64,000 nt of DNA from Acanthosepion esculentum (taxonomy: Eukaryota > Mollusca > Cephalopoda > Sepiida > Sepiidae): the NCBI GenBank assembly GCA_964036315.1, contig OZ038478.1:144051557-144115556 (forward strand), in the 5' to 3' direction. Below are positions 38,650-51,735 of the stretch, piece after piece. Within the stretch, counting starts at the first letter, position 1, and each line of letters starts with the position of its first letter. The notes below the pieces were generated by a model. That model had not been told where the DNA came from. It saw only the letters and a program-made list of their open reading frames with translations, and searched no databases. Both the position numbers and the translations under genes were made by a program.

Positions 38650-41113
38650 CCATCCCCCATCTATGGGTAAATATTAGGACATACTGAGTTCTATAGTCTC
38701 GGAAAAGGAAAACATTCGAATTCAGCTTGGATCGAATGCATCTAGGATTGAGGAACCGGGAGCCGAGTTTGAACTCTAGTCGTGTTCATTACAACCCTAC
38801 TCTCCCTCCCCCATCTATGGGTAAATATTAGGACATACTGAGTTCTATAGTCTAGGAAAAGGAAAACATTCGAATTCAGCTTGGATCGAAAGGATCTAGG
38901 ATTGAGGAACCGGGAGCCGAGTTTGAACTCTAGTCGTGTTCATTACAACTCTACTCTCCCTCCCCGATCTATGGGTAAATATTAGGACATACTGAGTTCT
39001 ATAGTCTCGGAAAAGGAAAACATTCGAATTCAGCTTGGATCGAATGCATCTAGGATTGAGGAACCGTGAGGCGAGATTGAACTCTAGTCGTGTTCATTAC
39101 AACTCTACTCTCCCTCCCCCATCTATGGGTAAATATTAGGACATACTGAGTTCTATAGTCTCGGAAAATTTAAACATTCGAATTCAGCTTGGATCGAATG
39201 CATCTAGGATTGAGGAACCGGGAGCCGAGTTTGAACTCTAGTCGTGTTCATTACAACTCTACTCTCCCCGCCCCATCTATGGGTAAATTTTAGGACATAC
39301 TAAGTTCTATAGTCTCGAAAAAGGAAAACATTCGAATTCAGCTTGGATCGAATGCATCTAGGATTGAGGAACCGGGAGCCGCGTTTGAACTCTAGTCGTG
39401 TTCATTACAACTCTACTCTCCCTCCCCCATCTATGGGTAAATATTAGGACATACTGAGTTCTATAGTCTCGGAAAAGGAAAACATTCGAATTCAGCTTGG
39501 ATCGAATGCATCTAGGATTGAGGAACCGGGAGCCGAGTTTGAACTCTAGTCGTGTTCATTACAACTCTACTCTCCCTCCCCCATCTATGGGTAAATATTA
39601 GGACATACTGAGTTCTATAGTCTCGGAACATTTAAACATTCGAATTTAGCTTGGATCGAATGCATCTAGGATTGAGGAACCGGGAGCCGAGTTTGAACTC
39701 TAGTCGTGTTCATTACAACTCTACTCTCCCTCCCCCATCTATGGGTAAATATTGGGACATACTGAGTTCTATAGTCTCGGAATAGGAAAACATTCGAATT
39801 CAGCTTGGATCGAATGCATCTAGGATTGAGGAACCGGGAGCCGAGTTTGAACTCTAGTCGTGTTCATTACAACTCTACTCTCCCTCCCCCATCTATGGGT
39901 AAATATTAGGACATACTGAGTTCTATAGTCTCGGAAAAGGAAAACATTCGAATTCAGCTTGGATCGAATGCATCTAGGATTGAGGAACCGGGAGCCGAGT
40001 TTGAACTCTTGTCGTGTTCATTACAACTCTACTCTCCCTCCCCCATCTATGGGTAAATATTAGGACATACTGAGTTCTATAGTCTCGGAATAGGAAAACA
40101 TTCGAATTCAGCTTGGATCGAATGCATCTAGGATTGAGGAACCGGGAGCCGAGTTTGAACTCTAGTCGTGTTCATTACAACTCTACTCTCCCTCCCCCAT
40201 CTATGGGTAAATATTAGGACATACTGAGTTCTATAGTCTCGGAAAAGGAAAACATTCGAATTCAGCTTGGATCGAATGCATCTAGGATTGAGGAACCGGG
40301 AGCCGAGTTTGAACTCTAGTCATGTTCATTACAACTCTACTCTCCCTCCCCCATCTACGGGTAAATATTAGGACATACTGAGTTCTATAGTCTCGGAAAA
40401 GGAAAACATTCGAATTCAGCTTGGATCGAATGCATCTAGGATTGAGGAACCGGGAGCCGAGTTTGAACTCTAGTCGTGTTCTTTACAACTCTACTCTCCC
40501 TCCCCCATCTATGGGTAAATATTAGGACATACTGAGTTCTATAGTCTCGGAAAAGGAAAACATTCGAATTCAGCTTGGATCGAATGCATCTAGGATTGAG
40601 GAACCGGGAGCCGAGTTTGAACTCTAGTCGTGTTCATTACAACTCTACTCTCCCTCCCCCATCTATGGGTAAATATTTGGACATACTGAGTTCTATAGTC
40701 TCGGAAAAGGAAAACATTCGAATTCAGCTTGGATCGAATGCATCTAGGATTGAGGAACCGGGAGCCGAGTTTGAACTCTAGTCGTGTTCATTACAACTCT
40801 ACTCTCCCTCCCCCATCTATGGGTAAATATTAGGACATACTGAGTTCTATAGTCTCGGAAAAGGAAAACATTCGAATTCAGCTTGGATCGAATGCATCTA
40901 GGATTGAGGAACCGGGAGCCGAGTTTGAACTCTCGTCGTGTTCATTACAACTCTACTCTCCCTCCCCCATCTATGGGTAAATATTAGGACATACTGAGTT
41001 CTATAGTCTCGGAAAAGGAAAACATTCGAATTCAGCTTGGATCGAATGCATCTAGGATTGAGGAACCGGGAGCCGAGTTTGAACTCTAGTCGTGTTCATT
41101 ACCACTCTACTCT
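38650..41113 (+). repeat. Block Y, copy 1 (16 monomers)
   Basis: The ordered markers are CCATCCCCC, CTAGGAAAAGG with CGAAAGGATC, CCCGATCTATGG with GGCGAGATTG, GGAAAATTTAAAC, CTCCCCGCCCC, GCCGCGTTT, GGAACATTTAAAC with AATTTAGC, TATTGGGAC with GGAATAGG, CTCTTGTCG, GTCATGTTC, GTTCTTTAC, TATTTGGAC, CTCTCGTCG and TACCACTC. It holds the first GGAACATTT monomer and the first TATTGGGAC/GGAATAGG monomer in the window, both of which dominate the right end. Confidence 0.85.
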
Positions 41114-41575
41114 CCCTCCCCCATCTATGGGTAAATATTAGGACATACTGAGTTCTATAGTCTCGGAAAAGGAAAACTTTCGAATTCAGCTTGGATCGAA
41201 TGCATCTAGGATTGAGGAACCGGGAGCCGAGTTTGAACTGTAGAAGTGTTCATTACAACTCTACTCTCCCTCCCCCATCTATGGGTAAATATTAGGACAT
41301 ACTGAGTTCTATAGTCTCGGAAAAGTTAAACATTCGAATTCAGCTTGGATTGAATGCATCTAGGATTGAGGAACCGGGAGCAGAGTTTGAACTCTAGTCG
41401 TGTTCATTGCAACTCTACTCTCCCTCCCCCATCTATGGGTAAATATGAGGACATACTGAGTTCTATAGTCTCGGAAAAGGAAAACATTCGAATTCAGCTT
41501 GGATCGAATGCATCTAGGATTGAGGAACCGGGAGCCGAGTTTGATCTCTAGTCGTGTTCATTACAACTCTACTCT

Positions 41576-41728
41576 CTCTCCCCCATCTATGGGTAAATAT
41601 TAGGACATACTGAGTTCTATAGTCTCAGAAAAGGAAACATTCGAATTCAGCTTGGATCGAATGCATCTAGGATTGAGGAACCGGGAGCCGAGTTTTAACT
41701 CTAGTCGTGTTCATTACAACTCTACTCA
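41576..41728 (+). repeat. 153-bp monomer (one A lost)
   Basis: The run AAAAGGAAACATTCG is one A shorter than AAAAGGAAAACATTCG. The monomer opens with CTCTCCCCC and has CTCAGAAAAGG. It is one of two monomers present here but missing from the homologous position in block X copy 1. Confidence 0.88.
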
Positions 41729-41810
41729 CCCTCCCCCATCTATGGGTAAATATTAGGACATACTGAGTTCTATAGTCTCGGAAAAGGAAAACATTCGAAT
41801 TCAGCTTGGA

Positions 41811-44271
41811 TCGAATGTATCTAGGATTGAAGAACCGGGAGCCGTGTTTGAACTCTAGTCGTGTTCATTACAACTCTACTCTCCCTCCCCCATCTATGGG
41901 TAAATATTAGGACATACTGAGTTCTATAGTCTCGGAAAAGGAAAACATTCGATTTCAGCTTGGATCGAATGCATCTAGGATTGAGGAACCGGGAGCCGAG
42001 TTTGAACTCTAGTCGTGTTCATTAAAACTCTACTCTCCCTCCCCCATCTATGGGTAAATATTAGGACATACTGAGTTCTATAATCTCGGAAAAGGAAAAC
42101 ATTTGAATTGAGCTTGGATCGAATGCATCTAGGATTGAGCAACCGGGGGCCGAGTTTGAACTCTAGTCGTGTTCATTACAACTCTACTCTCCCTCTCCCA
42201 TCTATGGGTAAATATTCGGACATACTTAGTTCTATAGTCTCGGAAATAGAAAACATTCGAATTCAGCTTGGATCGAATGCATCTAGGATTGAGCAACCGG
42301 GAGCCGAGTTTGAACTCTAGTCGTGTTCATTACAACTCTACTCTCCCTCCCCCATCTATGGGTAAATATTAGGACATACTGAGTTCTATAGTCTCGGAAA
42401 AGGAAAACATTCGAATTCAGCTTGGATCGAATGCATCTAGGATTGAGGAACCGGGAGCCGAGTTTGAACTCTAGTCGTGTTCATTACAACTCTACTCTCC
42501 CTCCCCCATCTATGGGTAAATATTAGGACATACTGAGTTCTATAGTCACGGAAAAGGAAAACATTCGAATTATGTTTGGATTGAATGCATCTAGGATTGA
42601 GGAACCGGGAGCCGAGTTTGAACTCTAGTCGTGTTCATTACAACTCTACTCTCCCTCCCCCATCTATGGGTAAATATTAGGACATACTGAGTTCTATAGT
42701 CACGGAAAAGGAAAACATTCGAATTCAGCTTGGATCGAATGCATCTAAGATTGAGGAACCGGGAGCCGAGTTTGAACTCTAGTCGTGTTCATTACAACTC
42801 TACTCTCCCTCCCCCATCTATGGGTAAATATTAGGACATACTGAGTTCTATAGTCTCGGAAAAGGAAAACATTCGAATTCAGCTTGGATTGAATGCATCT
42901 AGGATTGAGGAACCGGGAGCCGAGTTTGAACTCTAGTCGTGTTCATTACAACTCTACTCTCCCTCCCCCATCTATGGGTAAATATGAGGACATACTGAGT
43001 TCAATGGTCTCGGAAAAGGAATACATTCGAATTCAGCTTGGATCGAATGCATCTAGGATTGAGGAACCGGGAGCCGAGTTTGAACTCTAGTCGTGTTCGT
43101 TACAACTCTACTCTCCCTCCCCCATCTATGGGTAAATATTAGGACATACTGAGTTCTATAGTCACGGAAAAGGAAAACATTCGAATTCAGCTTGGATCGA
43201 ATGCATCTAGGGTTGAGGAACCGGGAGCCGAGTTTGAACTCTAGTCGTGTTCATTACAACTCTACTCTCCCTCCCCCATCTATGGGTAAATATGAGGACA
43301 TACTGAGTTCTATAGTCTCGGAAAAGGAAAACATTCGAATTCAGCTTGGATCGAATGCATCTAGGATTGAGGAACCGGGAGCCGAGTTTGAACTCTAATC
43401 GTGTTCATTACAACTCTACTCTCCCTCCCCCATCTATGGGTAAATATGAGGACATACTGAGTTCAATGGTCTCGGAAAAGGAATACATTCGAAGTCAGCT
43501 TGGATCGAATGCATCTAGGATTGAGTAACCGGGAGCCGAGTTTGAACTCTAGTCGTGTTCATTACAACTCTACTCTCCCTCCCCCATCTATGGGTAAATA
43601 TTAGGACATACTGAGTTCTATAGTCTAGGAAAAAGAAAACATTCGAATTCAGCTTGGATCGAATGCATCTAGGATTGAGGAACCGGGAGCCGAGTTTGAA
43701 CTCTAGTCGTGTTCATTACAATACTCTCCCTCCCCTATCTATGGGTAAATATTAGGACACACTGAGTTCTATAGTCTCGGAAAAGGAAAACATTCGAATT
43801 ATGCTTGGATCGAATGCATCTAGGATTGAGGAACCGGGAGCCGAGTTTAAACTCTAGTCGTGTTCATTACAACTCTACTCTCCATCCCCCATCTCTGGGT
43901 AAATATTAGGATATACTGAGTTCTATAGTCTCGGATAAGGAAAACATTCGAATTCAGCTTGGATCGAATGCATCTAGGATTGAGGAACCGGGAGCCGAGT
44001 TTGAACTCTAGTCGTGTTCATTACAACTCTACTCTCCCTCCCCCATCTATGGGTAAATATTAGGACATACTGAGTTCTATAGTCTCGGAAAAGGAAAACA
44101 TTCGAATTATGTTTGGATCGAATGCATCTAGGATTGAGGAACCGGGAGCCGAGTTTGAACTCTAGTCGTGTTCATTACCACTCTACTCTCCCTCCCCCAT
44201 CTATGGGTAAATATTAGGACATACTGAGTTCTATAGTCTCGGAAAAGGAAAACATTCGAATTCAGCTTGGA
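41811..44271 (+). repeat. Block X, copy 2 (16 monomers, 2,461 bp)
   Basis: It matches copy 1 at an offset of 42 monomers, then 41 after an ordinary monomer is lost near 42,900. It includes the 151-bp monomer at 43,577-43,727. Copy 3 starts directly after it, so copies 2 and 3 are a tandem pair. GAGCAACC rather than GAGGAACC near 42,294 is shared with copy 3 but not copy 1, so copy 3 derives from copy 2. Confidence 0.85.
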
Positions 44272-45267
44272 TCGAATGTATCTAGGATTGAAGAACCGGG
44301 AGCCGTGTTTGAACTCTAGTCGTGTTCATTACAACTCTACTCTCCCTCCCCCATCTATGGGTAAATATTAGGACATACTGAGTTCTATAGTCTCGGAAAA
44401 GGAAAACATTCGATTTCAGCTTGGATCGAATGCATCTAGGATTGAGGAACCGGGAGCCGAGTTTGAACTCTAGTCGTGTTCATTAAAACTCTACTCTCCC
44501 TCCCCCATCTATGGGTAAATATTAGGACATACTGAGTTCTATAATCTCGGAAAAGGAAAACATTTGAATTGAGCTTGGATCGAATGCATCTAGGATTGAG
44601 CAACCGGGGGCCGAGTTTGAACTCTAGTCGTGTTCATTACAACTCTACTCTCCCTCTCCCATCTATGGGTAAATATTCGGACATACTTAGTTCTATAGTC
44701 TCGGAAATAGAAAACATTCGAATTCAGCTTGGATCGAATGCATCTAGGATTGAGCAACCGGGAGCCGAGTTTGAACTCTAGTCGTGTTCATTACAACTCT
44801 ACTCTCCCTCCCCCATCTATGGGTAAATATTAGGACATACTGAGTTCTATAGTCTCGGAAAAGGAAAACATTCGAATTCAGCTTGGATCGAATGCATCTA
44901 GGATTGAGGAACCGGGAGCCGAGTTTGAACTCTAGTCGTGTTCATTACAACTCTACTCTCCCTCCCCCATCTATGGGTAAATATTAGGACATACTGAGTT
45001 CTATAGTCACGGAAAAGGAAAACATTCGAATTATGTTTGGATTGAATGCATCTAGGATTGAGGAACCGGGAGCCGAGTTTGAACTCTAGTCGTGTTCATT
45101 ACAACTCTACTCTCCCTCCCCCATCTATGGGTAAATATTAGGACATACTGAGTTCTATAGTCACGGAAAAGGAAAACATTCGAATTCAGCTTGGATCGAA
45201 TGCATCTAAGATTGAGGAACCGGGAGCCGAGTTTGAACTCTAGTCGTGTTCATTACAACTCTACTCT
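44272..45267 (+). repeat. Block X, copy 3 (partial, about 6.5 monomers)
   Basis: It repeats the start of copy 2, from GAAGAACC/GCCGTG through CTAAGATTG. It then switches at 45,268 to the CCATCCCCC monomer that opens block Y. In copies 1 and 2 the X block continues with TTCAATGGTC monomers instead, so the X-to-Y junction here is a secondary recombination point. Confidence 0.83.
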
Positions 45268-47731
45268 CCATCCCCCATCTATGGGTAAATATTAGGACAT
45301 ACTGAGTTCTATAGTCTCGGAAAAGGAAAACATTCGAATTCAGCTTGGATCGAATGCATCTAGGATTGAGGAACCGGGAGCCGAGTTTGAACTCTAGTCG
45401 TGTTCATTACAACCCTACTCTCCCTCCCCCATCTATGGGTAAATATTAGGACATACTGAGTTCTATAGTCTAGGAAAAGGAAAACATTCGAATTCAGCTT
45501 GGATCGAAAGGATCTAGGATTGAGGAACCGGGAGCCGAGTTTGAACTCTAGTCGTGTTCATTACAACTCTACTCTCCCTCCCCGATCTATGGGTAAATAT
45601 TAGGACATACTGAGTTCTATAGTCTCGGAAAAGGAAAACATTCGAATTCAGCTTGGATCGAATGCATCTAGGATTGAGGAACCGGGAGGCGAGATTGAAC
45701 TCTAGTCGTGTTCATTACAACTCTACTCTCCCTCCCCCATCTATGGGTAAATATTAGGACATACTGAGTTCTATAGTCTCGGAAAATTTAAACATTCGAA
45801 TTCAGCTTGGATCGAATGCATCTAGGATTGAGGAACCGGGAGCCGAGTTTGAACTCTAGTCGTGTTCATTACAACTCTACTCTCCCCGCCCCATCTATGG
45901 GTAAATTTTAGGACATACTAAGTTCTATAGTCTCGAAAAAGGAAAACATTCGAATTCAGCTTGGATCGAATGCATCTAGGATTGAGGAACCGGGAGCCGC
46001 GTTTGAACTCTAGTCGTGTTCATTACAACTCTACTCTCCCTCCCCCATCTATGGGTAAATATTAGGACATACTGAGTTCTATAGTCTCGGAAAAGGAAAA
46101 CATTCGAATTCAGCTTGGATCGAATGCATCTAGGATTGAGGAACCGGGAGCCGAGTTTGAACTCTAGTCGTGTTCATTACAACTCTACTCTCCCTCCCCC
46201 ATCTATGGGTAAATATTAGGACATACTGAGTTCTATAGTCTCGGAACATTTAAACATTCGAATTTAGCTTGGATCGAATGCATCTAGGATTGAGGAACCG
46301 GGAGCCGAGTTTGAACTCTAGTCGTGTTCATTACAACTCTACTCTCCCTCCCCCATCTATGGGTAAATATTGGGACATACTGAGTTCTATAGTCTCGGAA
46401 TAGGAAAACATTCGAATTCAGCTTGGATCGAATGCATCTAGGATTGAGGAACCGGGAGCCGAGTTTGAACTCTAGTCGTGTTCATTACAACTCTACTCTC
46501 CCTCCCCCATCTATGGGTAAATATTAGGACATACTGAGTTCTATAGTCTCGGAAAAGGAAAACATTCGAATTCAGCTTGGATCGAATGCATCTAGGATTG
46601 AGGAACCGGGAGCCGAGTTTGAACTCTTGTCGTGTTCATTACAACTCTACTCTCCCTCCCCCATCTATGGGTAAATATTAGGACATACTGAGTTCTATAG
46701 TCTCGGAATAGGAAAACATTCGAATTCAGCTTGGATCGAATGCATCTAGGATTGAGGAACCGGGAGCCGAGTTTGAACTCTAGTCGTGTTCATTACAACT
46801 CTACTCTCCCTCCCCCATCTATGGGTAAATATTAGGACATACTGAGTTCTATAGTCTCGGAAAAGGAAAACATTCGAATTCAGCTTGGATCGAATGCATC
46901 TAGGATTGAGGAACCGGGAGCCGAGTTTGAACTCTAGTCATGTTCATTACAACTCTACTCTCCCTCCCCCATCTATGGGTAAATATTAGGACATACTGAG
47001 TTCTATAGTCTCGGAAAAGGAAAACATTCGAATTCAGCTTGGATCGAATGCATCTAGGATTGAGGAACCGGGAGCCGAGTTTGAACTCTAGTCGTGTTCT
47101 TTACAACTCTACTCTCCCTCCCCCATCTATGGGTAAATATTAGGACATACTGAGTTCTATAGTCTCGGAAAAGGAAAACATTCGAATTCAGCTTGGATCG
47201 AATGCATCTAGGATTGAGGAACCGGGAGCCGAGTTTGAACTCTAGTCGTGTTCATTACAACTCTACTCTCCCTCCCCCATCTATGGGTAAATATTTGGAC
47301 ATACTGAGTTCTATAGTCTCGGAAAAGGAAAACATTCGAATTCAGCTTGGATCGAATGCATCTAGGATTGAGGAACCGGGAGCCGAGTTTGAACTCTAGT
47401 CGTGTTCATTACAACTCTACTCTCCCTCCCCCATCTATGGGTAAATATTAGGACATACTGAGTTCTATAGTCTCGGAAAAGGAAAACATTCGAATTCAGC
47501 TTGGATCGAATGCATCTAGGATTGAGGAACCGGGAGCCGAGTTTGAACTCTCGTCGTGTTCATTACAACTCTACTCTCCCTCCCCCATCTATGGGTAAAT
47601 ATTAGGACATACTGAGTTCTATAGTCTCGGAAAAGGAAAACATTCGAATTCAGCTTGGATCGAATGCATCTAGGATTGAGGAACCGGGAGCCGAGTTTGA
47701 ACTCTAGTCGTGTTCATTACCACTCTACTCT
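45268..47731 (+). repeat. Block Y, copy 2 (16 monomers)
   Basis: It matches block Y copy 1 over all sixteen monomers at an offset of 6,618 bp (43 monomers less four deleted bases). It shares even single private changes such as CTCGAAAAAGG, CGAAAGGATC, CTCTTGTCG and GTTCTTTAC. That near identity makes this one of the more recent large duplications in the window. Confidence 0.87.
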
Positions 47732-48655
47732 CCCTCCCCCATCTATGGGTAAATATTAGGACATACTGAGTTCTATAGTCTCGGAAAAGGAAAACATTCG
47801 AATTCAGCTTGGATCGAATGCATCTAGGATTGAGGAACCGGGAGCCGAGTTTGAACTCTAGTCGTGTTCATTACAACTCTACTCTCCCTCCCCCATCTAT
47901 GGGTAAATATTAGGACATACTGAGTTCTATAGTCTCGGAAAAAGAAAACATTCGAATTCAGCTTGGATCGAATGCATCTAGGATTGAGGAACCGGGAGCC
48001 GAGTTTGAACTCTAGTCGTGTTCATTACAACTCTACTCTCCCTCCCCCATCTATGGGTAAATATTAGGACATACTGAGTTCTATAGTCTCGGAAAAGGAA
48101 AACATTCGAATTCAGCTTGGATCGAATGCATCTAGGATTGAGGAACCGGGAGCCGAGTTTGAACTCTAGTCGTGTTCATTACAACTCTACTCTCCCTCCC
48201 CCATCTATGGGTAAATATTAGGACATACTGAGTTCTATAGTCTCGGAAAAGGAAAACATTCGAATTCAGCTTGGATCGAATGCATCTAGGATTGAGGAAC
48301 CGGGAGCCGAGTTTGAACTCTAGTCGTGTTCATTACAACTCTATTCTCCCTCCCCCATCTATGGGTAAATATTAGGACATACTGAGTTCTATAGTCTCGG
48401 AAAAGGAAAACATTCGAATTCAGCTTGGATCGAATGCATCTAGGATTGAGGAACCGGGAGCCGAGTTTGAACTCTAGTCGTGTTCATTACAACTCTACTC
48501 TCCCTCCCCCATCTATGGGTAAATATTAGGACATACTGAGTTCTATAGTCTCGGAAAAGGAAAACATTCGAATTCAGCTTGGATCGAATGCATCTAGTAT
48601 TGAGGAACCGGGAGCCGAGTTTGAACTCTAGTCATGTTCATTACAACTCTACTCT
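47732..48655 (+). repeat. Run of near-consensus monomers between Y copies
   Basis: Six consecutive monomers differ from the consensus at no more than about two positions each. Examples are GGAAAAAGAAAAC near 47,937, CTATTCTCC near 48,342, and CTAGTATTG with GTCATGTTC near 48,596-48,632. The last pair also marks monomers at about 37,975 and 38,437. It is the most homogeneous stretch I noticed. Confidence 0.75.
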
Positions 48656-48809
48656 CCCTCCCCCATCTATGGGTAAATATTAGGACATACTGAGTTCTAT
48701 AGTCTCGGAAAAGGAAAACATTCGAATTCAGCTTGGATCGAATGCATCTAGGATTGAGGAACCGGGAGCCGAGTTTGAACTCTAGTCGTGTTCATTACAA
48801 CTCTACTCT

Positions 48810-50503
48810 CCATCCCCCATCTATGGGTAAATATTAGGACATACTGAGTTCTATAGTCTCGGAAAAGGAAAACATTCGAATTCAGCTTGGATCGAATGCA
48901 TCTAGGATTGAGGAACCGGGAGCCGAGTTTGAACTCTAGTCGTGTTCATTACAACCCTACTCTCCCTCCCCCATCTATGGGTAAATATTAGGACATACTG
49001 AGTTCTATAGTCTAGGAAAAGGAAAACATTCGAATTCAGCTTGGATCGAATGCATCTAGGATTGAGGAACCGGGAGCCGAGTTTGAACTCTAGTCGTGTT
49101 CATTACAACTCTACTCTCCCTACCCGATCTATGGGTAAATATTAGGACATACTGAGTTCTATAGTCTCGGAAAAGGAAAACATTCGAATTCAGCTTGGAT
49201 CGAATGCATCTAGGATTGAGGAACCGGGAGGCGAGATTGAACTCTAGTCGTGTTCATTACAACTCTACTCTCCCTCCCCCATATATGGGTAAATATTAGG
49301 ACATACTGAGTTCTATAGTCTCGGAAAATTTAAACATTCGAATTCAGCTTGGATCGAATGCATCTAGGATTGAGGAACCGGGAGCCGAGTTTGAACTCTA
49401 GTCGTGTTCATGACAACTCTACTCTCCCCGCCCCATCTATGGGTAAATTTTAGGACATACTAAGTTCTATAGTCTCGGAAAAGGAAAACATTCGAATTCA
49501 GCTTGGATCGAATGCATCTAGGATTGAGGAACCGGGAGCCGCGTTTGAACTCTAGTCGTGTTCATTACAACTCTACTCTCCCTCCCCCATCTATGGGTAA
49601 ATATTAGGACATACTGAGTTCTATAGTCTCGGAAAAGGAAAACATTCGAATTCAGCTTGGATCGAATGCATCTAGGATTGAGGAACCGGGAGCCGAGTTT
49701 GAACTCTAGTCGTGTTCATTACAACTCTACTCTCCCTCCCCCATCTATGGGTAAATATTAGGACATACTGAGTTCTATAGTCTCGGAACATTTAAACATT
49801 CGAATTCAGCTTGGATCGAATGCATCTAGGATTGAGGAACCGGGAGCCGAGTTTGAACTCTAGTCGTGTTCATTACAACTCTACTCTCCCTCCCCCATCT
49901 ATGGGTAAATATTGGGACATACTGAGTTCTATAGTCTCGGAATAGGAAAACATTCGAATTCAGCTTGGATCGAATGCATCTAGGATTGAGGAACCGGGAG
50001 CCGAGTTTGAACTCTAGTCGTGTTCATTACAACTCTACTCTCCCTCCCCCATCTATGGGTAAATATTAGGACATACTGAGTTCTATAGTCTCGGAAAAGG
50101 AAAACATTCGAATTCAGCTTGGATCGAATGCATCTAGGATTGAGGAACCGGGAGCCGAGTTTGAACTCTTGTCGTGTTCATTACAACTCTACTCTCCCTC
50201 CCCCATCTATGGGTAAATATTAGGACATACTGAGTTCTATAGTCTCGGAATAGGAAAACATTCGAATTCAGCTTGGATCGAATGCATCTAGGATTGAGGA
50301 ACCGGGAGCCGAGTTTGAACTCTAGTCGTGTTCATTACAACTCTACTCTCCTTCCCCCATCTATGGGTAAATATTAGGACATACTGAGTTCTATAGTCTC
50401 GGAAAAAGAAAACATTCGAATTCAGCTTGGATCGAATGCATCTAGGATTGAGGAACCGGGAGCCGAGTTTGAACTCTAGTCATGTTCATTACAACTCTAC
50501 TCT
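48810..50503 (+). repeat. Block Y, copy 3 (11 monomers, shortened)
   Basis: It matches copy 2 at an offset of 23 monomers (3,542 bp) from CCATCCCCC through GTCATGTTC. It lacks the CGAAAGGATC and CTCGAAAAAGG changes shared by copies 1 and 2, and instead has CATATATGGG and CATGACAAC, as at 34,033. It therefore branched before the change shared by the other two, or was converted by the 34-kb type. Confidence 0.83.
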
Positions 50504-51735
50504 CCCTCCCCCATCTATGGGTAAATATTAGGACATACTGAGTTCTATAGTCTCGGAAAAGGAAAACATTCGAATTCAGCTTGGATCGAATGCATCTAGG
50601 ATTGAGGAACCGGGAGCCGAGTTTGAACTCTAGTCGTGTTCATTACAACTCTACTCTCCCTCCCCCATCTATGGGTAAATATTAGGACATACTGAGTTCT
50701 ATAGTCTCGGAAAAGGAAAACATTCGAATTCAGCTTGGATCGAATGCATCTAGGATTGAGGAACCGGGAGCCGAGTTTGAACTCTAGTCGTGTTCATTAC
50801 AACTCTACTCTCCCTCCCCCATCTATGGGTAAATATTAGGACATACTGAGTTCTATAGTCTCGGAAAAGGAAAACATTCGAATTCAGCTTGGATCGAATG
50901 CATCTAGGATTGAGGAACCGGGAGCCGAGTTTGAACTCTAGTCGTGTTCATTACAACTCTACTCTCCCTCCCCCATCTATGGGTAAATATTAGGACATAC
51001 TGAGTTCTATAGTCTCGGAAAAGGAAAACATTCGAATTCAGCTTGGATCGAATGCATCTAGGATTGAGGAACCGGGAGCCGAGTTTGAATTCTAGTCGTG
51101 TTCATTACAACTCTACACTCCCTCCCCCATCTATGGGTAAATATTAGGACATACTGAGTTCTATAGTCTCGGAAAAGGAAAACATTCGAATTCAGCTTGG
51201 ATCGAATGCATCTAGGATTGAGGAACCGGGAGCCGAGTTTGAACTCTAGTCATGTTCATTACAACTCTACTCTCCCTCCCCCATCTATGGGTAAATATTA
51301 GGACATACTGAGTTCTATAGTCTCGGAAAAGGAAAACATTCGAATTCAGCTTGGATCGAATGCATCTAGGATTGAGGAACCGGGAGCCGAGTTTGAACTC
51401 TAGTCGTGTTCATTACAACTCTACTCTCCCTCCCCCATCTATGGGTAAATATTAGGACATACTGAGTTCTATAGTCTCGGAAAAAGAAAACATTCGAATT
51501 CAGCTTGGATCGAATGCATCTAGGATTGAGGAACCGGGAGCCGAGTTTGAACTCTTATCGTGTTCATTAAAACTCTACTCTCCCTCCCCCATCTATGGGT
51601 AAACATTAGGACATACTGAGTTCTATAGTCTCGGAAAATTTAAACATTCGAATTCAGCTTGGATCGAATGCATCTAGGATTGAGGAACCGGGAGCCGATT
51701 TTGAACTCTAGTCGTGTTCATTACAACTCTACTCT

